Source: Tisiphia sp964030975
GTDB lineage: Bacteria > Pseudomonadota > Alphaproteobacteria > Rickettsiales > Rickettsiaceae
Assembly (NCBI RefSeq): GCF_964030975.1
Contig: NZ_CAXIQH010000001.1
Coordinates: 682,001-746,000, forward strand
Direction: 5' to 3'
Length of the DNA stretch: 64,000 bases
Positions 8,524 to 17,231 of the stretch are shown here, in pieces. The notes under the pieces were generated by a model that did no database searches, was not told where the DNA came from, and saw nothing but the letters and a program-made list of their open reading frames with translations. How positions within the stretch are numbered: the first letter of the stretch is position 1; each line of letters starts with the position of its first letter. A program made the translations under genes and the position numbers.

Positions 8524-9021
8524 CTAAGTAAGGCTATCAATTAACTTAATCATTCCTTCTTCATCTAAATCTTCAAAAAAATCATCATTGATTTGGACAA
8601 TTGGGGCATTAACGCAAGCTCCCAAACATTCAACTTCTGTAAGGCTAAACTTTTTATCACTGGTTAGCTCACCGAAATTAATAGCAAGTTTCTTCTTACA
8701 GATAGTAGCAATTTTATCGCTACCCCTTAGCCAACAGGGGGTAGTACCACAAATTTGTATGTGATATCGCCCCACTGGCTGTAGATTAAACATGGTATAG
8801 AATGTTGCAACTTCATATGCTCTGATGAAAGGCATATTTAGAAAATTTGCTACATACTCTATCGATGCTTTAGGTAACCAACCATTCATTTGCCGTTGGG
8901 CAAGATCAAGTAGCGGTAGGATAGCACTTTTTTGTTTATTTTCAGGATATTTCTTAATAATATTCTGAGCTTTTTTTAAGTTCTCATCATTAAAACTAAA
9001 ATTTAGTGGTTCATCATTCAT
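8524..9021 (-). CDS. nuoE: NADH-quinone oxidoreductase subunit E
   Basis: 24-kDa-type subunit of the complex I NADH dehydrogenase module, carrying the [2Fe-2S] cluster N1a. In the 165 aa, the thioredoxin-like domain supplies the four cluster cysteines C91 and C96 (CGTTPC) and C132 and C136 (ECLGAC). The N-terminal helical bundle is also typical (AILPLLDLAQRQMNGWLP). The start overlaps the nuoD stop by 4 bases (ATGA), so the two are co-translated. nuoF does not follow; a shell-A repeat does. Confidence 0.97.
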   Translation of the reverse strand: MNDEPLNFSFNDENLKKAQNIIKKYPENKQKSAILPLLDLAQRQMNGWLPKASIEYVANFLNMPFIRAYEVATFYTMFNLQPVGRYHIQICGTTPCWLRGSDKIATICKKKLAINFGELTSDKKFSLTEVECLGACVNAPIVQINDDFFEDLDEEGMIKLIDSLT

Positions 9022-10193
9022 CGGTCAATTTCTCCAAAAACAATATCAAGACTGGCAATAATAGTTACCACATCTGCCATCAAATATCCTCTTGACATGA
9101 AGTCTAGACCTTGCAGATGAGCAAATCCAGGGGCTTTAATACGGCATCTATAGGGTTTGTTGCTTCCATCAGAGTATAAATATACACCAAACTCGCCTTT
9201 TGGGGCTTCAACAAATCGATATATTTCTCCTTGTGGCACGTCATATCCTTCAGTGTAAAGTTTAAAATGATTAATCATTGCTTCCATCGATTCTTTCATT
9301 TGCTCTCTTGATGGCGGAGCAATTTTAGGGTCATCAGTTTTAATGCTACCCTCTGGTATTTTCTCAAGACATTGTTGTATAATTTTAAGCGATTGATACA
9401 TTTCTTCAATGCGAACCAAATATCTATCATAACAATCACCATTTTTGCCAATTGGGATATCAAAATCTAATTCATCATATACATCATACGGATTGGTTTT
9501 TCTGAGATCCCAGGCAATACCTGAACCTCGCAATACTGGACCAGAAAACCCCCAATCCATAGCTTCTTTTTGGCTTACTACTCCGATATCTACTAGACGT
9601 TGTTTCCAAATTCTGTTGTCATTTAACAAAGTTTCAACATCTTGTAATTTTTTAGAAAATTGTTGAATAAAAACATCAATATCTTCTAATATACCATCTG
9701 GTAAATCTTGGGAAACGCCACCAGGTCTGAAATAATTTGCATGCATTCTAGAACCAGATACACGCTCATAAAATTCCATAATTTTTTCACGTTCCTCAAA
9801 TAACCACAATAAAGGTGTAGTAGCCCCAACATCCAGAGCTTGGGTTGTGATATTAAGTATGTGATTAAGGATACGGGTAAGTTCAGAGAATAATACTCGA
9901 ATAAATTGAGCTCGTCTTGGCACTTCGCAGCCAAGCAATCCTTCAACCGCTAAGGCAAAAGCGTGTTCTTGACACATCGGTGATACGTAATCTAATCGAT
10001 CAAAATATGGTATAGCTTGTAGATATGTTTTATACTCAATTAATTTCTCAGTACCACGATGCAGTAAGCCAATATGTGGATCTGCCTTATTGATTACCTC
10101 ACCATCCATTTCTAAGATTAATCTTAAAACCCCATGGGTAGCTGGATGCTGTGGACCAAAATTCAGCACAACATTTTTATTATTATCACTCAC
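9018..10193 (-). CDS. nuoD: NADH-quinone oxidoreductase subunit D
   Basis: 49-kDa subunit of complex I that lines the quinone-binding site with NuoB. The 391 aa begin with the diagnostic NFGPQHPATHGVLRLILEMDGE and include HIGLLHRGTEKLIEYKTY, YFDRLDYVSPMCQEHAFALAVE and the C-terminal ADVVTIIASLDIVFGEIDR. Length is normal and the active-site histidines near residues 15-20 are present. It is normally found directly after nuoC. Here nuoABC lie on the opposite strand 6 kb away, so nuoDE form a separate unit. Confidence 0.98.
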   Translation of the reverse strand: MSDNNKNVVLNFGPQHPATHGVLRLILEMDGEVINKADPHIGLLHRGTEKLIEYKTYLQAIPYFDRLDYVSPMCQEHAFALAVEGLLGCEVPRRAQFIRVLFSELTRILNHILNITTQALDVGATTPLLWLFEEREKIMEFYERVSGSRMHANYFRPGGVSQDLPDGILEDIDVFIQQFSKKLQDVETLLNDNRIWKQRLVDIGVVSQKEAMDWGFSGPVLRGSGIAWDLRKTNPYDVYDELDFDIPIGKNGDCYDRYLVRIEEMYQSLKIIQQCLEKIPEGSIKTDDPKIAPPSREQMKESMEAMINHFKLYTEGYDVPQGEIYRFVEAPKGEFGVYLYSDGSNKPYRCRIKAPGFAHLQGLDFMSRGYLMADVVTIIASLDIVFGEIDR

Positions 10194-10674
10194 CTTATTT
10201 TAAACTCCGGCAATTGTTATTTCTCTATATCTTTGAGTATATACCAAAATTTCTGTCCACTAAGTGAAAAAGCGAAAAAATTATATAATTAGTCTTGTGA
10301 GGAACACCGTAGATCAACTAAGCAATCCTGTTTTGTGTCATCCATGCGAAGGTAGGGTTCCAGATTCCCGCCGCAGGCTAGGAATGATACAACTTACAAT
10401 GGATTGCCACTACACTCACGTGGTCTCGCAATGACAGAGGCACTTTTACCAAAAATACGTCATTGCGAGAAGACCGTAGGTCGACGAAGCAATTGTAAGT
10501 TGTCATTCCCGCGTAAGCGGGAATCTAGATACCTGCTTTCGCAGGTATGACAAAAAATTGCTTCTTCGGCTCACGTCTCCTCGCAATGACGCCAATTATT
10601 TTTCCGCAACTTTTAAAACTACCATGATAACCTCTAAACCCGCTCTACCTTCTAATTTTCGACAGTCGTGGGTA
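10194..10674. other. Repeat-filled spacer upstream of nuoD
   Basis: Contains both palindromic core types. Around 10336-10400 there is a degraded GTCAT/GGAATGA core. Then 10435-10590 is a CGTCATTGCGAGAAGACCG shell into which a clean GTCATTCCCGCGTAAGCGGG...GGTATGACA core is nested (10500-10552). The last 75 bp (TTTCCGCAACTTTTAAAACT through TTTTCGACAGTCGTG) recur at 27948-28018. No reading frame is credible. A promoter for nuoDE must lie in 10194-10330, but I see no strong match. Confidence 0.7.
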
Positions 10675-10926
10675 TTACTTTTCTATTTCCTCTATGAGAG
10701 CTTGTTCACCATCATTAAGAGTTTTTGCAGAAGGCGTTTTAAGGCTTTCTTTATCTTTCTTTTCAATAGCCGGTAAGTCATAGTGGGGTGGCATTTCTAA
10801 AGTTTTATTACGCTCGACCCTGTATTCATTGGGGCCAGGCGTCACTATCCCTATTGTCTCTTTTATTTTTTTACCGCATGCAGACAACATTATTACAGTA
10901 ACAAATAACCAAAAAATTTTACGCAC
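10675..10926 (-). CDS. DUF3035 lipoprotein (BamF-like)
   Basis: A small lipoprotein of 83 aa. The signal peptide MRKIFWLFVTVIMLSAC ends in the lipobox LSAC, followed by a charged mature region with PGPNEYRVERNKTLEMPPHYDLP, the core of the alphaproteobacterial DUF3035 family. Members are annotated as BamF, an accessory lipoprotein of the outer-membrane beta-barrel assembly machine. The family is usually longer, so this is a short member. It directly follows lspA (stop and start abut at 10926/10927), fitting a lipoprotein processed by its operon neighbour. The exact role is inference. Confidence 0.75.
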   Translation of the reverse strand: MRKIFWLFVTVIMLSACGKKIKETIGIVTPGPNEYRVERNKTLEMPPHYDLPAIEKKDKESLKTPSAKTLNDGEQALIEEIEK

Positions 10927-11532
10927 TCAATCTCCTTTTAAATTTATATTTTCCTTAAAACCAAGCTCACGGATCCTATCTGCTTCAGCTTGTATCATAG
11001 TGTGATTATATTTAATATTTTGTTGTTGTTCAATAATTTTCTTGGTTTTATAATAATCATGTAACAAGAATATTACACCTAATGAAATGAAACTATCAGC
11101 TAGATTAAATATTGCAAAACCAAAATCTTCATAATGAAAATAAATAAAATCAAACACTGCCCCATTAACAAAACGATCAATCAAATTACCAATAGCACCA
11201 CCAATGATAAAGCTATAACCAACAAAGCCTGTCATTGTCTTACATTTTAATAAGAGATACCATAAATATATTATAAGAGCAGAATTAACAACTGTAAAAA
11301 ACATATTACTATACTGATAATAATTTCGCAGCAGTCCAAAACTAATACCATGGTTCCAGCTATAAACTATATCTAAAAAGCTTGTCACTTTTAGTGTTAG
11401 ACCAATCTTACCCCTTAGATAATTTATAAACCACCATTTTACTAATTGATCTATAATCACCAATTTAATAACTATACGGCTATTCTGACGAATAATTAGT
11501 AATATCTTTTTTAATGTTAATGGTATATGCAT
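10927..11532 (-). CDS. lspA: Lipoprotein signal peptidase (signal peptidase II)
   Basis: Membrane aspartyl protease that cleaves prolipoproteins before the lipidated cysteine. I prefer ATG at 11532 (201 aa) over an upstream in-frame start at 11583, which adds 17 residues without conservation. The catalytic regions are visible: GGAIGNLIDRFVNGAVFDFI and FAIFNLADSFISLGVI supply the two aspartates, and SWNHGISFGLL is the conserved substrate-pocket loop. There are about four membrane helices. The C-terminal tail is longer than in E. coli LspA. It is upstream of the DUF3035 lipoprotein, a pairing common in alphaproteobacteria. Confidence 0.95.
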   Translation of the reverse strand: MHIPLTLKKILLIIRQNSRIVIKLVIIDQLVKWWFINYLRGKIGLTLKVTSFLDIVYSWNHGISFGLLRNYYQYSNMFFTVVNSALIIYLWYLLLKCKTMTGFVGYSFIIGGAIGNLIDRFVNGAVFDFIYFHYEDFGFAIFNLADSFISLGVIFLLHDYYKTKKIIEQQQNIKYNHTMIQAEADRIRELGFKENINLKGD

Positions 11533-11617
11533 ATTACAAACAAACTTACCGTAAGTAACGGTTATTAAGTTAAAAAATAGCAAGTTGCTGATAAGTTTCC
11601 AGCAGTCAACAACATGT

Positions 11618-12178
11618 CTATTTTTCTAAAATAGAATAAGGAGAAATTAAAGACGATTTGTCCTTTGGTTGATCAAAAATATCTTTTTCTTTAAATCCTA
11701 GTGTAACATGAAAGTCCTGTGTAGGTAGATTAAAATGTTGTCTTAAATTAGCAGCATTTTGACTTTGACATACTAAAAAATAGGCCTCGTTATCTGCTTC
11801 TCGAACATTCCCGATACCAAAGCACCTAATACTTATAGGATATCCTATAAAATTTGATAAATCTTTATTCAAGACGCTGTACTCATCAGGTCTAATTATA
11901 GTCACATGATACATTCCCGAATCACGCTTTTGTTGATTCTGCGTGTATTTTTTGTAATCTTCGGGTGAGAGAATGGTTTTTAAATGTGTTAAGTACGGCT
12001 CTATAACATCCTTAGGTATAGACCCTTTGAGATAGTTTCGTCCAGTATTGCTGTCAGCTTCACGCTGTATAGAGGAATTAAGAGAGAAATCTGCGTAACA
12101 GTTCCCAATAGAAAACATTAGTACAAGAAAAGGTAATATTTGCATAAAAAAATCCATAATCATATATAATCCTATCAT
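11618..12178 (-). CDS. Putative exported 2H-phosphoesterase-like protein
   Basis: The 186 aa start with a signal peptide (FFMQILPFLVLMFSIGNCYA, cleavage expected after CYA near residue 29). Several in-frame ATGs (residues 1, 6, 8 and 12) leave the true start open. The mature part has two His-x-Thr motifs, H91-V-T93 (YHVTIIRPDEY) and H157-V-T159 (FHVTLGFKEKDIF), 66 residues apart in hydrophobic strands. This is the signature of the 2H phosphoesterase superfamily (LigT, CPDase, AKAP7-like), which hydrolyse 2',3'-cyclic or 2',5'-linked phosphodiesters. The substrate is unknown, and export suggests an extracytoplasmic or host target (inference). Confidence 0.65.
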   Translation of the reverse strand: MIGLYMIMDFFMQILPFLVLMFSIGNCYADFSLNSSIQREADSNTGRNYLKGSIPKDVIEPYLTHLKTILSPEDYKKYTQNQQKRDSGMYHVTIIRPDEYSVLNKDLSNFIGYPISIRCFGIGNVREADNEAYFLVCQSQNAANLRQHFNLPTQDFHVTLGFKEKDIFDQPKDKSSLISPYSILEK

Positions 12179-12345
12179 ACATTTTCATTTCAGATAAGTA
12201 CATATTCTTTTGTTTTTTTATTTAATTCTCAATTTTATCTTTTTCCTTAAGTACCTCTGCTCGTTTTTTCTATATTCTTCTATATAGCTACCAGAGTAGC
12301 ATTTGTCTATTGCCCTAACGGAAAAGATGTCATTCTAGGAGACTG

Positions 12346-13710
12346 TCAGAGAAATTTTACTCCTGAACTTTCAGCAATTTCTGACTTATTATCAAGCTCA
12401 CTACTTAAAGATCTTATCTTACTTTTAAATTGTTTAAATTGTGCTAATTGCTTGCCAGTAAGTTCTATACCAGGAGTAGATTTAACATGCATGGGGTTTA
12501 CGTTCTTACCATTTATTTTAACTTCATAATGTAGATGGTATCCGGTAGTTATACCAGTATTACCGACAAACGCAATAACTTGCCCTTGTTTTACTATACT
12601 TCCTGGTTTAAGATTTTTAGCAAAATTAGAAGCATGGGCATAAGCAGTTGATAAATTTTGACTATGTTTGATCTGTATAAATTTTCCATAACCAGATTTC
12701 CAGCCTATTTCAGTTATCACCCCGTTGCCTGCCGCATAAATTGGCGTACCAATTGGAGCAGCAAAATCAACACCTTTGTGCATTTTGGTATAACCTAAAG
12801 TAGGATGATGCCTATTACCATAATGTGAAGAAATTCTAACTAATTTGACAGGTGTTCTAAGCAAACTTCTTTTGACACTTTTACCATCTTCAGAAAAGAA
12901 ATCATGATTATTTGGTGTATTATTTGGAGAATATCGAAAAATATTATACTCCTTACCGGATAAATTAAGTGATACATGTAAAACCTTACCATGATGGGAA
13001 AATTTACCATCTTTGGTAACAAATTTTTCGGTTATAACAGTTACAGTGTCACCACTTTTAATTTGACGTTGAAAATCAATTTGATAACTATACGAGTTGA
13101 TCATTTCAATTATACTGTTACTTGATAACCCTAACGATTTTAAAGCTGACATAAAGTTTGAATTAATAACTACTGACGATTTGGTTAATAGTTTATTGAA
13201 AGATTTGGTTATGTCTCTTGCAAAAAAATCTTCATCTTCTCTAATAATTTCTAACGATTTAATCTTATCATAAGCTATAGTTAGTTTATTCAATGTACGG
13301 GACTCAGAAGCAAGATCTTCATCATCTTGTTCAATAATTTTTATTTCATAATCAAAAACCAGTTGCTGCCCTATCTTCAGAGAAGATTCAATATTTTTGT
13401 CTTTTGCTATTTTTACAATTTGAGTTATTTCTTTATTTGGAATTTGTTGGTGCAAAAGTATTGCCTTTAATGTATCACCTTTTTTGACCGTAACAATTTG
13501 GGATATTTCATCCGATAGTTCTTTTAAGGACTCAACTGTTTCTGGTTCTGCTATGGTGATTGACATAGTATCATTAACGAATTTATTGATCGATGAAGAT
13601 ACAAAAGTAGCAAAACCCATAAAAATAAATATAGAAAAGTACGAAAAACCAGTCCTAAATTTAGAGTTGATTCTTGGGTTTGTTAATATAAGGCGGATAA
13701 TAGCTTGCAT
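12346..13710 (-). CDS. M23 family murein endopeptidase (MepM-like)
   Basis: Zinc metallopeptidase expected to cleave peptidoglycan cross-links in the periplasm. The 454 aa have one N-terminal membrane anchor (FSYFSIFIFMGFATFVSSS). An OapA/LysM-like region follows near residues 75-110 (VKKGDTLKAILLHQQIPNKEI). The C-terminal M23 domain contains GNRHHPTLGYTKMHKGVDFAAPIGTPIYA, STAYAHA and GYHLHYEV, supplying the HxxxD and HxH zinc ligands, so it should be active. The stop codon TGA (12346-12348) lies inside a fragment of the CTAGGAGACTGTC palindrome, so a repeat has trimmed or replaced the original C-terminus. Confidence 0.92.
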   Translation of the reverse strand: MQAIIRLILTNPRINSKFRTGFSYFSIFIFMGFATFVSSSINKFVNDTMSITIAEPETVESLKELSDEISQIVTVKKGDTLKAILLHQQIPNKEITQIVKIAKDKNIESSLKIGQQLVFDYEIKIIEQDDEDLASESRTLNKLTIAYDKIKSLEIIREDEDFFARDITKSFNKLLTKSSVVINSNFMSALKSLGLSSNSIIEMINSYSYQIDFQRQIKSGDTVTVITEKFVTKDGKFSHHGKVLHVSLNLSGKEYNIFRYSPNNTPNNHDFFSEDGKSVKRSLLRTPVKLVRISSHYGNRHHPTLGYTKMHKGVDFAAPIGTPIYAAGNGVITEIGWKSGYGKFIQIKHSQNLSTAYAHASNFAKNLKPGSIVKQGQVIAFVGNTGITTGYHLHYEVKINGKNVNPMHVKSTPGIELTGKQLAQFKQFKSKIRSLSSELDNKSEIAESSGVKFL

Positions 13711-14195
13711 TAAGTCTTACTCACGTAATTATTTGTATGATGTACAGTAAAAAACAAAATCATCCTGTCAAGAATATAAAAAAGTCTATTTAGTTCCCAT
13801 ACTGTAATAGGGATAATATCCTCAATTTAAATGACTATAGTTGGATAGCTAATTCTATTAATATCTATCCATAGTAAACTGCCGTCATTCCGAGAAGGCG
13901 TAAGCCGACGAAGCAATTGTAAGTTGTCATTCTTAGCAACGGCGGGAGTCTAAGATACCTGCTTTTGCAGGTATGACACAAAACAGGATTGCTTCGTCGC
14001 TACTAAAGTAGCTCCTCGCAATGACATCTGTGAGTTTAGCGTAATGTTAGTTGGGTTAGCTATACATAGTTACCCTACCAATATGGAGTATAGAAAAATA
14101 AATTACAATAAAAAAAATTATAAATTTTTACATATACAATTTTACTACAAGGTAGTATAACTACCAATCCAAGTACAACTAATTGTTATTTTCGA
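13711..14195. repeat. Palindromic repeat block between divergent genes
   Basis: Bases 13880-14025 form a nested structure. A CGTCATT...GCGTAAGCCGACGAAGCAAT arm is followed by a GTCATTCTTAGCAACGGCGG...GCTTTTGCAGGTATGACA core, and then GATTGCTTCGTCGC...CTCCTCGCAATGACA closes it. The outer sequences near 13838 and 14055 (GGATAGCTAA, GGGTTAGCTATA) resemble the TAGCTAACC shell. Between them no gene is visible. Promoters for the divergent M23 and DUF2155 genes must be here; I see no strong consensus. Confidence 0.75.
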
Positions 14196-14705
14196 ATGCT
14201 ACAGAAATTAATGAAGCACCTTATATTTCCCAGTATAATGGTGGTTCTATGCATTATTGCTCCTTATGGGCAAGCTGAAGATACTGTTCAAGATATAGAA
14301 TTCTTCGATACTACCGATGAGGATAGTAACGAGTTAGAAATTAACGACAATAAAATTAACGACAATAGCTTACCCAATATACCAAATAATGCTGAAAATT
14401 CAGAATTAAAAACTTGCCCTTTAGGTAAGATTGTCACTTTAAATAAAATTACTGCAACATCAAAGGAGATGTTATTAAAACCTAATGAACCACAATATTT
14501 TGGTAATATTCAAATTAAACTTCATAAATGTATAAAAAATCTCGATCCTTATAATAGGGATAATTATATGCTATTAACCATTACAGAGCATAAGATTGAT
14601 GAAGACCCTATGTTAATTTTCCAAGGATGGCTTATCTCATCAAGCATTTCAGTTTCCACCTTTGAACACCCAATTTATGAAATTTTTGCTAAAGATTGTT
14701 TATAA
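14196..14705 (+). CDS. Exported DUF2155 protein
   Basis: The 169 aa start with a signal peptide (KHLIFPSIMVVLCIIAPYGQA, cleaved before EDT). A low-complexity Asp/Asn/Glu-rich linker to about residue 72 follows, then the DUF2155 domain. Family marks are the first Cys in LKTCPLGKIVTLNKITA, YFGNIQIKLHKC, the GWLISSSISVSTFEHPIYEIFAKDC end with the paired Cys, and the S-x-S-x-x-x-x-HP-x-Y pattern. Alphaproteobacterial homologues are periplasmic proteins of undefined function. An alternative ATG at 14211 is possible. It precedes the O-antigen-ligase-like gene by 12 bp and is likely co-transcribed. Confidence 0.85.
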   Translation: MLQKLMKHLIFPSIMVVLCIIAPYGQAEDTVQDIEFFDTTDEDSNELEINDNKINDNSLPNIPNNAENSELKTCPLGKIVTLNKITATSKEMLLKPNEPQYFGNIQIKLHKCIKNLDPYNRDNYMLLTITEHKIDEDPMLIFQGWLISSSISVSTFEHPIYEIFAKDCL

Positions 14706-14717
14706 GGATATTTAAGA

Positions 14718-16169
14718 ATGATACAATCCCTGTTTTACATTCTAGTAATGCTATTTCCAGCAGTTGGATTAATTGCTGGTTTTTCTGCGGCAGTAATAGT
14801 TCCTATCTGGTTATTAACTATATTAATTGCTTTGTCAGATAAAATATTTATTAATTTGCCATATGCCACTATTAAAAAAACTTTGTTATCCAAGTGGAAA
14901 TTGGAAATATTATTTGCTCTTTGGTGTCTTGTAACAAATTTTTATTCACTTAATTATCCTGCCTCTTTACTTAATTATCTACAAGTTTTTTTAATTGTTT
15001 TAATAGGATTTATCGTAAATAGCCATATTGACAAATTACCTATCAATGTAAGTAAAATAAAAATATATTTTATTTTAGGAATAGTAGTTGCAATTGCTCT
15101 ATTCTTTATAGAATACTCATCTCACGGTATCATCACAAGAACCTTCCGTGCTATTTTTCAGCCAAAATCTTCCGGTCAGTTCTTTTTATTTATTCTTGAT
15201 CGAGGGTGTTCTTTATTGTCAGTTCTTTCCTGGCTGCTTATTGCTATACTGATACTATATCATAAATATCTATTAGCACTAATATATTATCTATTAATTT
15301 TTTATTTATTATCTATCTCTGATAGTCTGGCAAGCTTCTTAGCATTTACCATAGGTGGGTTAGTATTTTTAACAAATAGATTGTTAGCATCCAAATCACT
15401 ACAATCTATTTTTTTGAAATTATTTACCTTTGCTATGATAACCAGTTCAATAATGATGCCGATAATTGCCTATAAAATACAACCACATTATGCATCAGAT
15501 CATTATGCTAAGTTTCTGCCGGATTCTGCCAAGCATCGTGTGTTTATTTGGCACTTTGTTGCTGAACAAATTATCAAAAAACCAATTTTAGGCTATGGAT
15601 TTGCTTCGTCAAGAAATTTTAAAATTGATAAAGAACAAATGGTTAGTTATCACCAATGGACTTGGTCACCTTTTCCTCTGCACCCGCATAATAATATAAT
15701 GCAAATTTTATTTGAGACGGGCTTAATCGGTTTGATACTATTTTTATCTTTAATTTATAAATATATTCAAAAAATTAGTAATATAAGCTTAGTGCAGTCC
15801 CCTAAAAGTGCTAAGATGAATCTAACTGGTAAGGAAATAGATATAGATACGTTAAATTACAAGTCTGTTGCCTATGCTTGCTTTATAAATTATTATATAA
15901 TAGGTATGATTTCATTTAATATTTGGCAAATATGGTGGGTGTGCAGTGCCTTTGGAGCGGTTATTTTGCTTAAATTGCTATTACGTCGAGCAACGACAAA
16001 TTGTCATTGCGAGGAGCCACTTTACTCACAGCTGTTGAAAGTTAGAAGGGGAAGCGGTTTTAGATATCTTCCGTCATTGCGAGAAGACCGTAGGTCGACG
16101 AAGCAATCCATAAAAATAACCAAAAATGGATTGCTTCGTCGGCTCACGCCTCCTCGCAATGACGTCTGA
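14718..16169 (+). CDS. O-antigen ligase (Wzy/WaaL) family membrane protein with repeat-encoded C-terminus
   Basis: A polytopic inner-membrane protein of 483 aa with about 11 hydrophobic helices. It has the O-antigen ligase/polymerase features: a large periplasmic loop with KHRVFIWHFVAEQIIKKPILGYGFASSR and the following HPHNNIMQILFETGLIGLI, which supply the conserved Arg and His. It probably joins glycan chains to a lipid acceptor. From about residue 423 (after LLLRRAT) the sequence (NCHCEEPLYSQLLK ... SLREDRRSTKQS ... LRRLTPPRNDV) is encoded by the CGTCATTGCGAGGAG palindromic element at about 15998-16163. About 60 residues were therefore added by repeat insertion. Confidence 0.85.
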   Translation: MIQSLFYILVMLFPAVGLIAGFSAAVIVPIWLLTILIALSDKIFINLPYATIKKTLLSKWKLEILFALWCLVTNFYSLNYPASLLNYLQVFLIVLIGFIVNSHIDKLPINVSKIKIYFILGIVVAIALFFIEYSSHGIITRTFRAIFQPKSSGQFFLFILDRGCSLLSVLSWLLIAILILYHKYLLALIYYLLIFYLLSISDSLASFLAFTIGGLVFLTNRLLASKSLQSIFLKLFTFAMITSSIMMPIIAYKIQPHYASDHYAKFLPDSAKHRVFIWHFVAEQIIKKPILGYGFASSRNFKIDKEQMVSYHQWTWSPFPLHPHNNIMQILFETGLIGLILFLSLIYKYIQKISNISLVQSPKSAKMNLTGKEIDIDTLNYKSVAYACFINYYIIGMISFNIWQIWWVCSAFGAVILLKLLLRRATTNCHCEEPLYSQLLKVRRGSGFRYLPSLREDRRSTKQSIKITKNGLLRRLTPPRNDV

Positions 16170-16194
16170 GATATCTAGAACTTATTCGGGTTAG
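15998..16194. repeat. Palindromic element forming the 3' end of the ligase gene
   Basis: TTGTCATTGCGAGGAGCCAC starts a segment containing CTTCTAACTTTC-type sequence (inverted relative to 10640-10670 and 27985-28018). It continues with a complete CGTCATTGCGAGAAGACCG...GGATTGCTTCGTCGG...CCTCCTCGCAATGACG palindrome. Then TTCGGGTTAGCTATA, the end of the TAGCTAACC shell, lies just before nuoA. Confidence 0.85.
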
Positions 16195-16225
16195 CTATAT
16201 GTTTACTCTATTAAGGTAATTACTA

Positions 16226-16600
16226 ATGTTGGAAACATCACACATATTACAGGAATATTTGCCTATAGCGGTATTTTTTGCTATAGCAGCAGTTTTGTCG
16301 TTGATAATAGTTACATTACCGAGGCTTTTGAGTCCTCGGAAATATAATAAGGCTAAGCTGGATAGTTATGAATGCGGATTTGAGCCTTTTAGTGATGCTA
16401 GAAGCAAATTTGATGTACGTTTTTATCTAGTAGCTATTTTATTTATTATTTTTGATTTAGAAGTAACTTTTTTGATGCCATGGGCTATTACGCTTGGAAA
16501 AATTGGTAAATTTGGTTTTTTTTCAATGATGTTTTTCTTATTCGTACTTACCATTGGTTTTATATATGAATGGAAAAAAGGAGCCTTAGATTGGGAGTAA
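16226..16600 (+). CDS. nuoA: NADH-quinone oxidoreductase subunit A
   Basis: Small membrane subunit at the quinone-site junction of complex I. The 124 aa contain three transmembrane helices and the diagnostic loop KLDSYECGFEPFSDARSKFDVRFYLVAILFIIFDLEVTFLMPWA. Length is normal. The ATG is 25 bases after a repeat. nuoB starts 4 bases after the stop, so the genes are an operon. Confidence 0.97.
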   Translation: MLETSHILQEYLPIAVFFAIAAVLSLIIVTLPRLLSPRKYNKAKLDSYECGFEPFSDARSKFDVRFYLVAILFIIFDLEVTFLMPWAITLGKIGKFGFFSMMFFLFVLTIGFIYEWKKGALDWE

Positions 16601-16604
16601 TGAC

Positions 16605-17138
16605 ATGAAAGAAGAAATAGATTTATATGATCAAGATAAGCTACTTGCAGAAGAAATCTCAAATCGGGGCTTCCTGATAACTAAACTCGATGATTTGCTC
16701 GGCTGGGCTAGATCTAATTCACTTTGGCCTATGAGCTTTGGTCTTGCCTGTTGTGCAGTAGAAATGATGCAAGCTGCTTCTAGCCGTTACGATATGGATC
16801 GTTTTGGTATGTTATTTAGACCCAGCCCACGTCAATCTGATCTAATGATAGTTGCAGGAACCTTAACTAATAAGATGGCTCCAGCTCTTAGAAAAGTTTA
16901 TGACCAAATGACTGAGCCTAAATGGGTTCTGTCAATGGGAAGCTGTGCCAATGGTGGTGGCTATTACCATTATTCCTACTCGGTAGTACGTGGTTGTGAT
17001 CAAATCGTTCCGGTAGACGTATATGTACCAGGTTGTCCTCCGACTGCAGAGGCTTTGATTTACGGCTTAATGCAGCTACAAAGGAAAATTAGAAGGACTA
17101 CTAGGTTTCATGAAGGAATTTTGAATAAAACTTACTAA
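16605..17138 (+). CDS. nuoB: NADH-quinone oxidoreductase subunit B
   Basis: Complex I subunit that binds the terminal [4Fe-4S] cluster N2, next to the quinone site. The 177 aa contain its four ligands: the tandem cysteines C49-C50 (GLACCAVEMM), C114 (MGSCANGGGYY) and C144 (VPGCPPTAEA). Length is typical of alphaproteobacteria. It starts 4 bases after nuoA. Unusually, a palindromic element separates it from nuoC. Confidence 0.98.
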   Translation: MKEEIDLYDQDKLLAEEISNRGFLITKLDDLLGWARSNSLWPMSFGLACCAVEMMQAASSRYDMDRFGMLFRPSPRQSDLMIVAGTLTNKMAPALRKVYDQMTEPKWVLSMGSCANGGGYYHYSYSVVRGCDQIVPVDVYVPGCPPTAEALIYGLMQLQRKIRRTTRFHEGILNKTY

Positions 17139-17231
17139 GGTAATGTCATCCCTGCTTCAGTGCGGGAGCTATCCCCGCCTACGCGGGGATGACAAGGGTG
17201 CTGTATGTATTCGATTATTTAAAGCAGAAGA
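17139..17231. repeat. Palindromic core between nuoB and nuoC
   Basis: GTCATCCCTGCTTCAGTGCG and CCCCGCCTACGCGGGGATGA form the arms of the GTCAT...ATGAC core at about 17144-17194. The insertion spreads nuoB and nuoC 93 bases apart without breaking either. It may form a strong hairpin in the operon mRNA. Confidence 0.85.
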
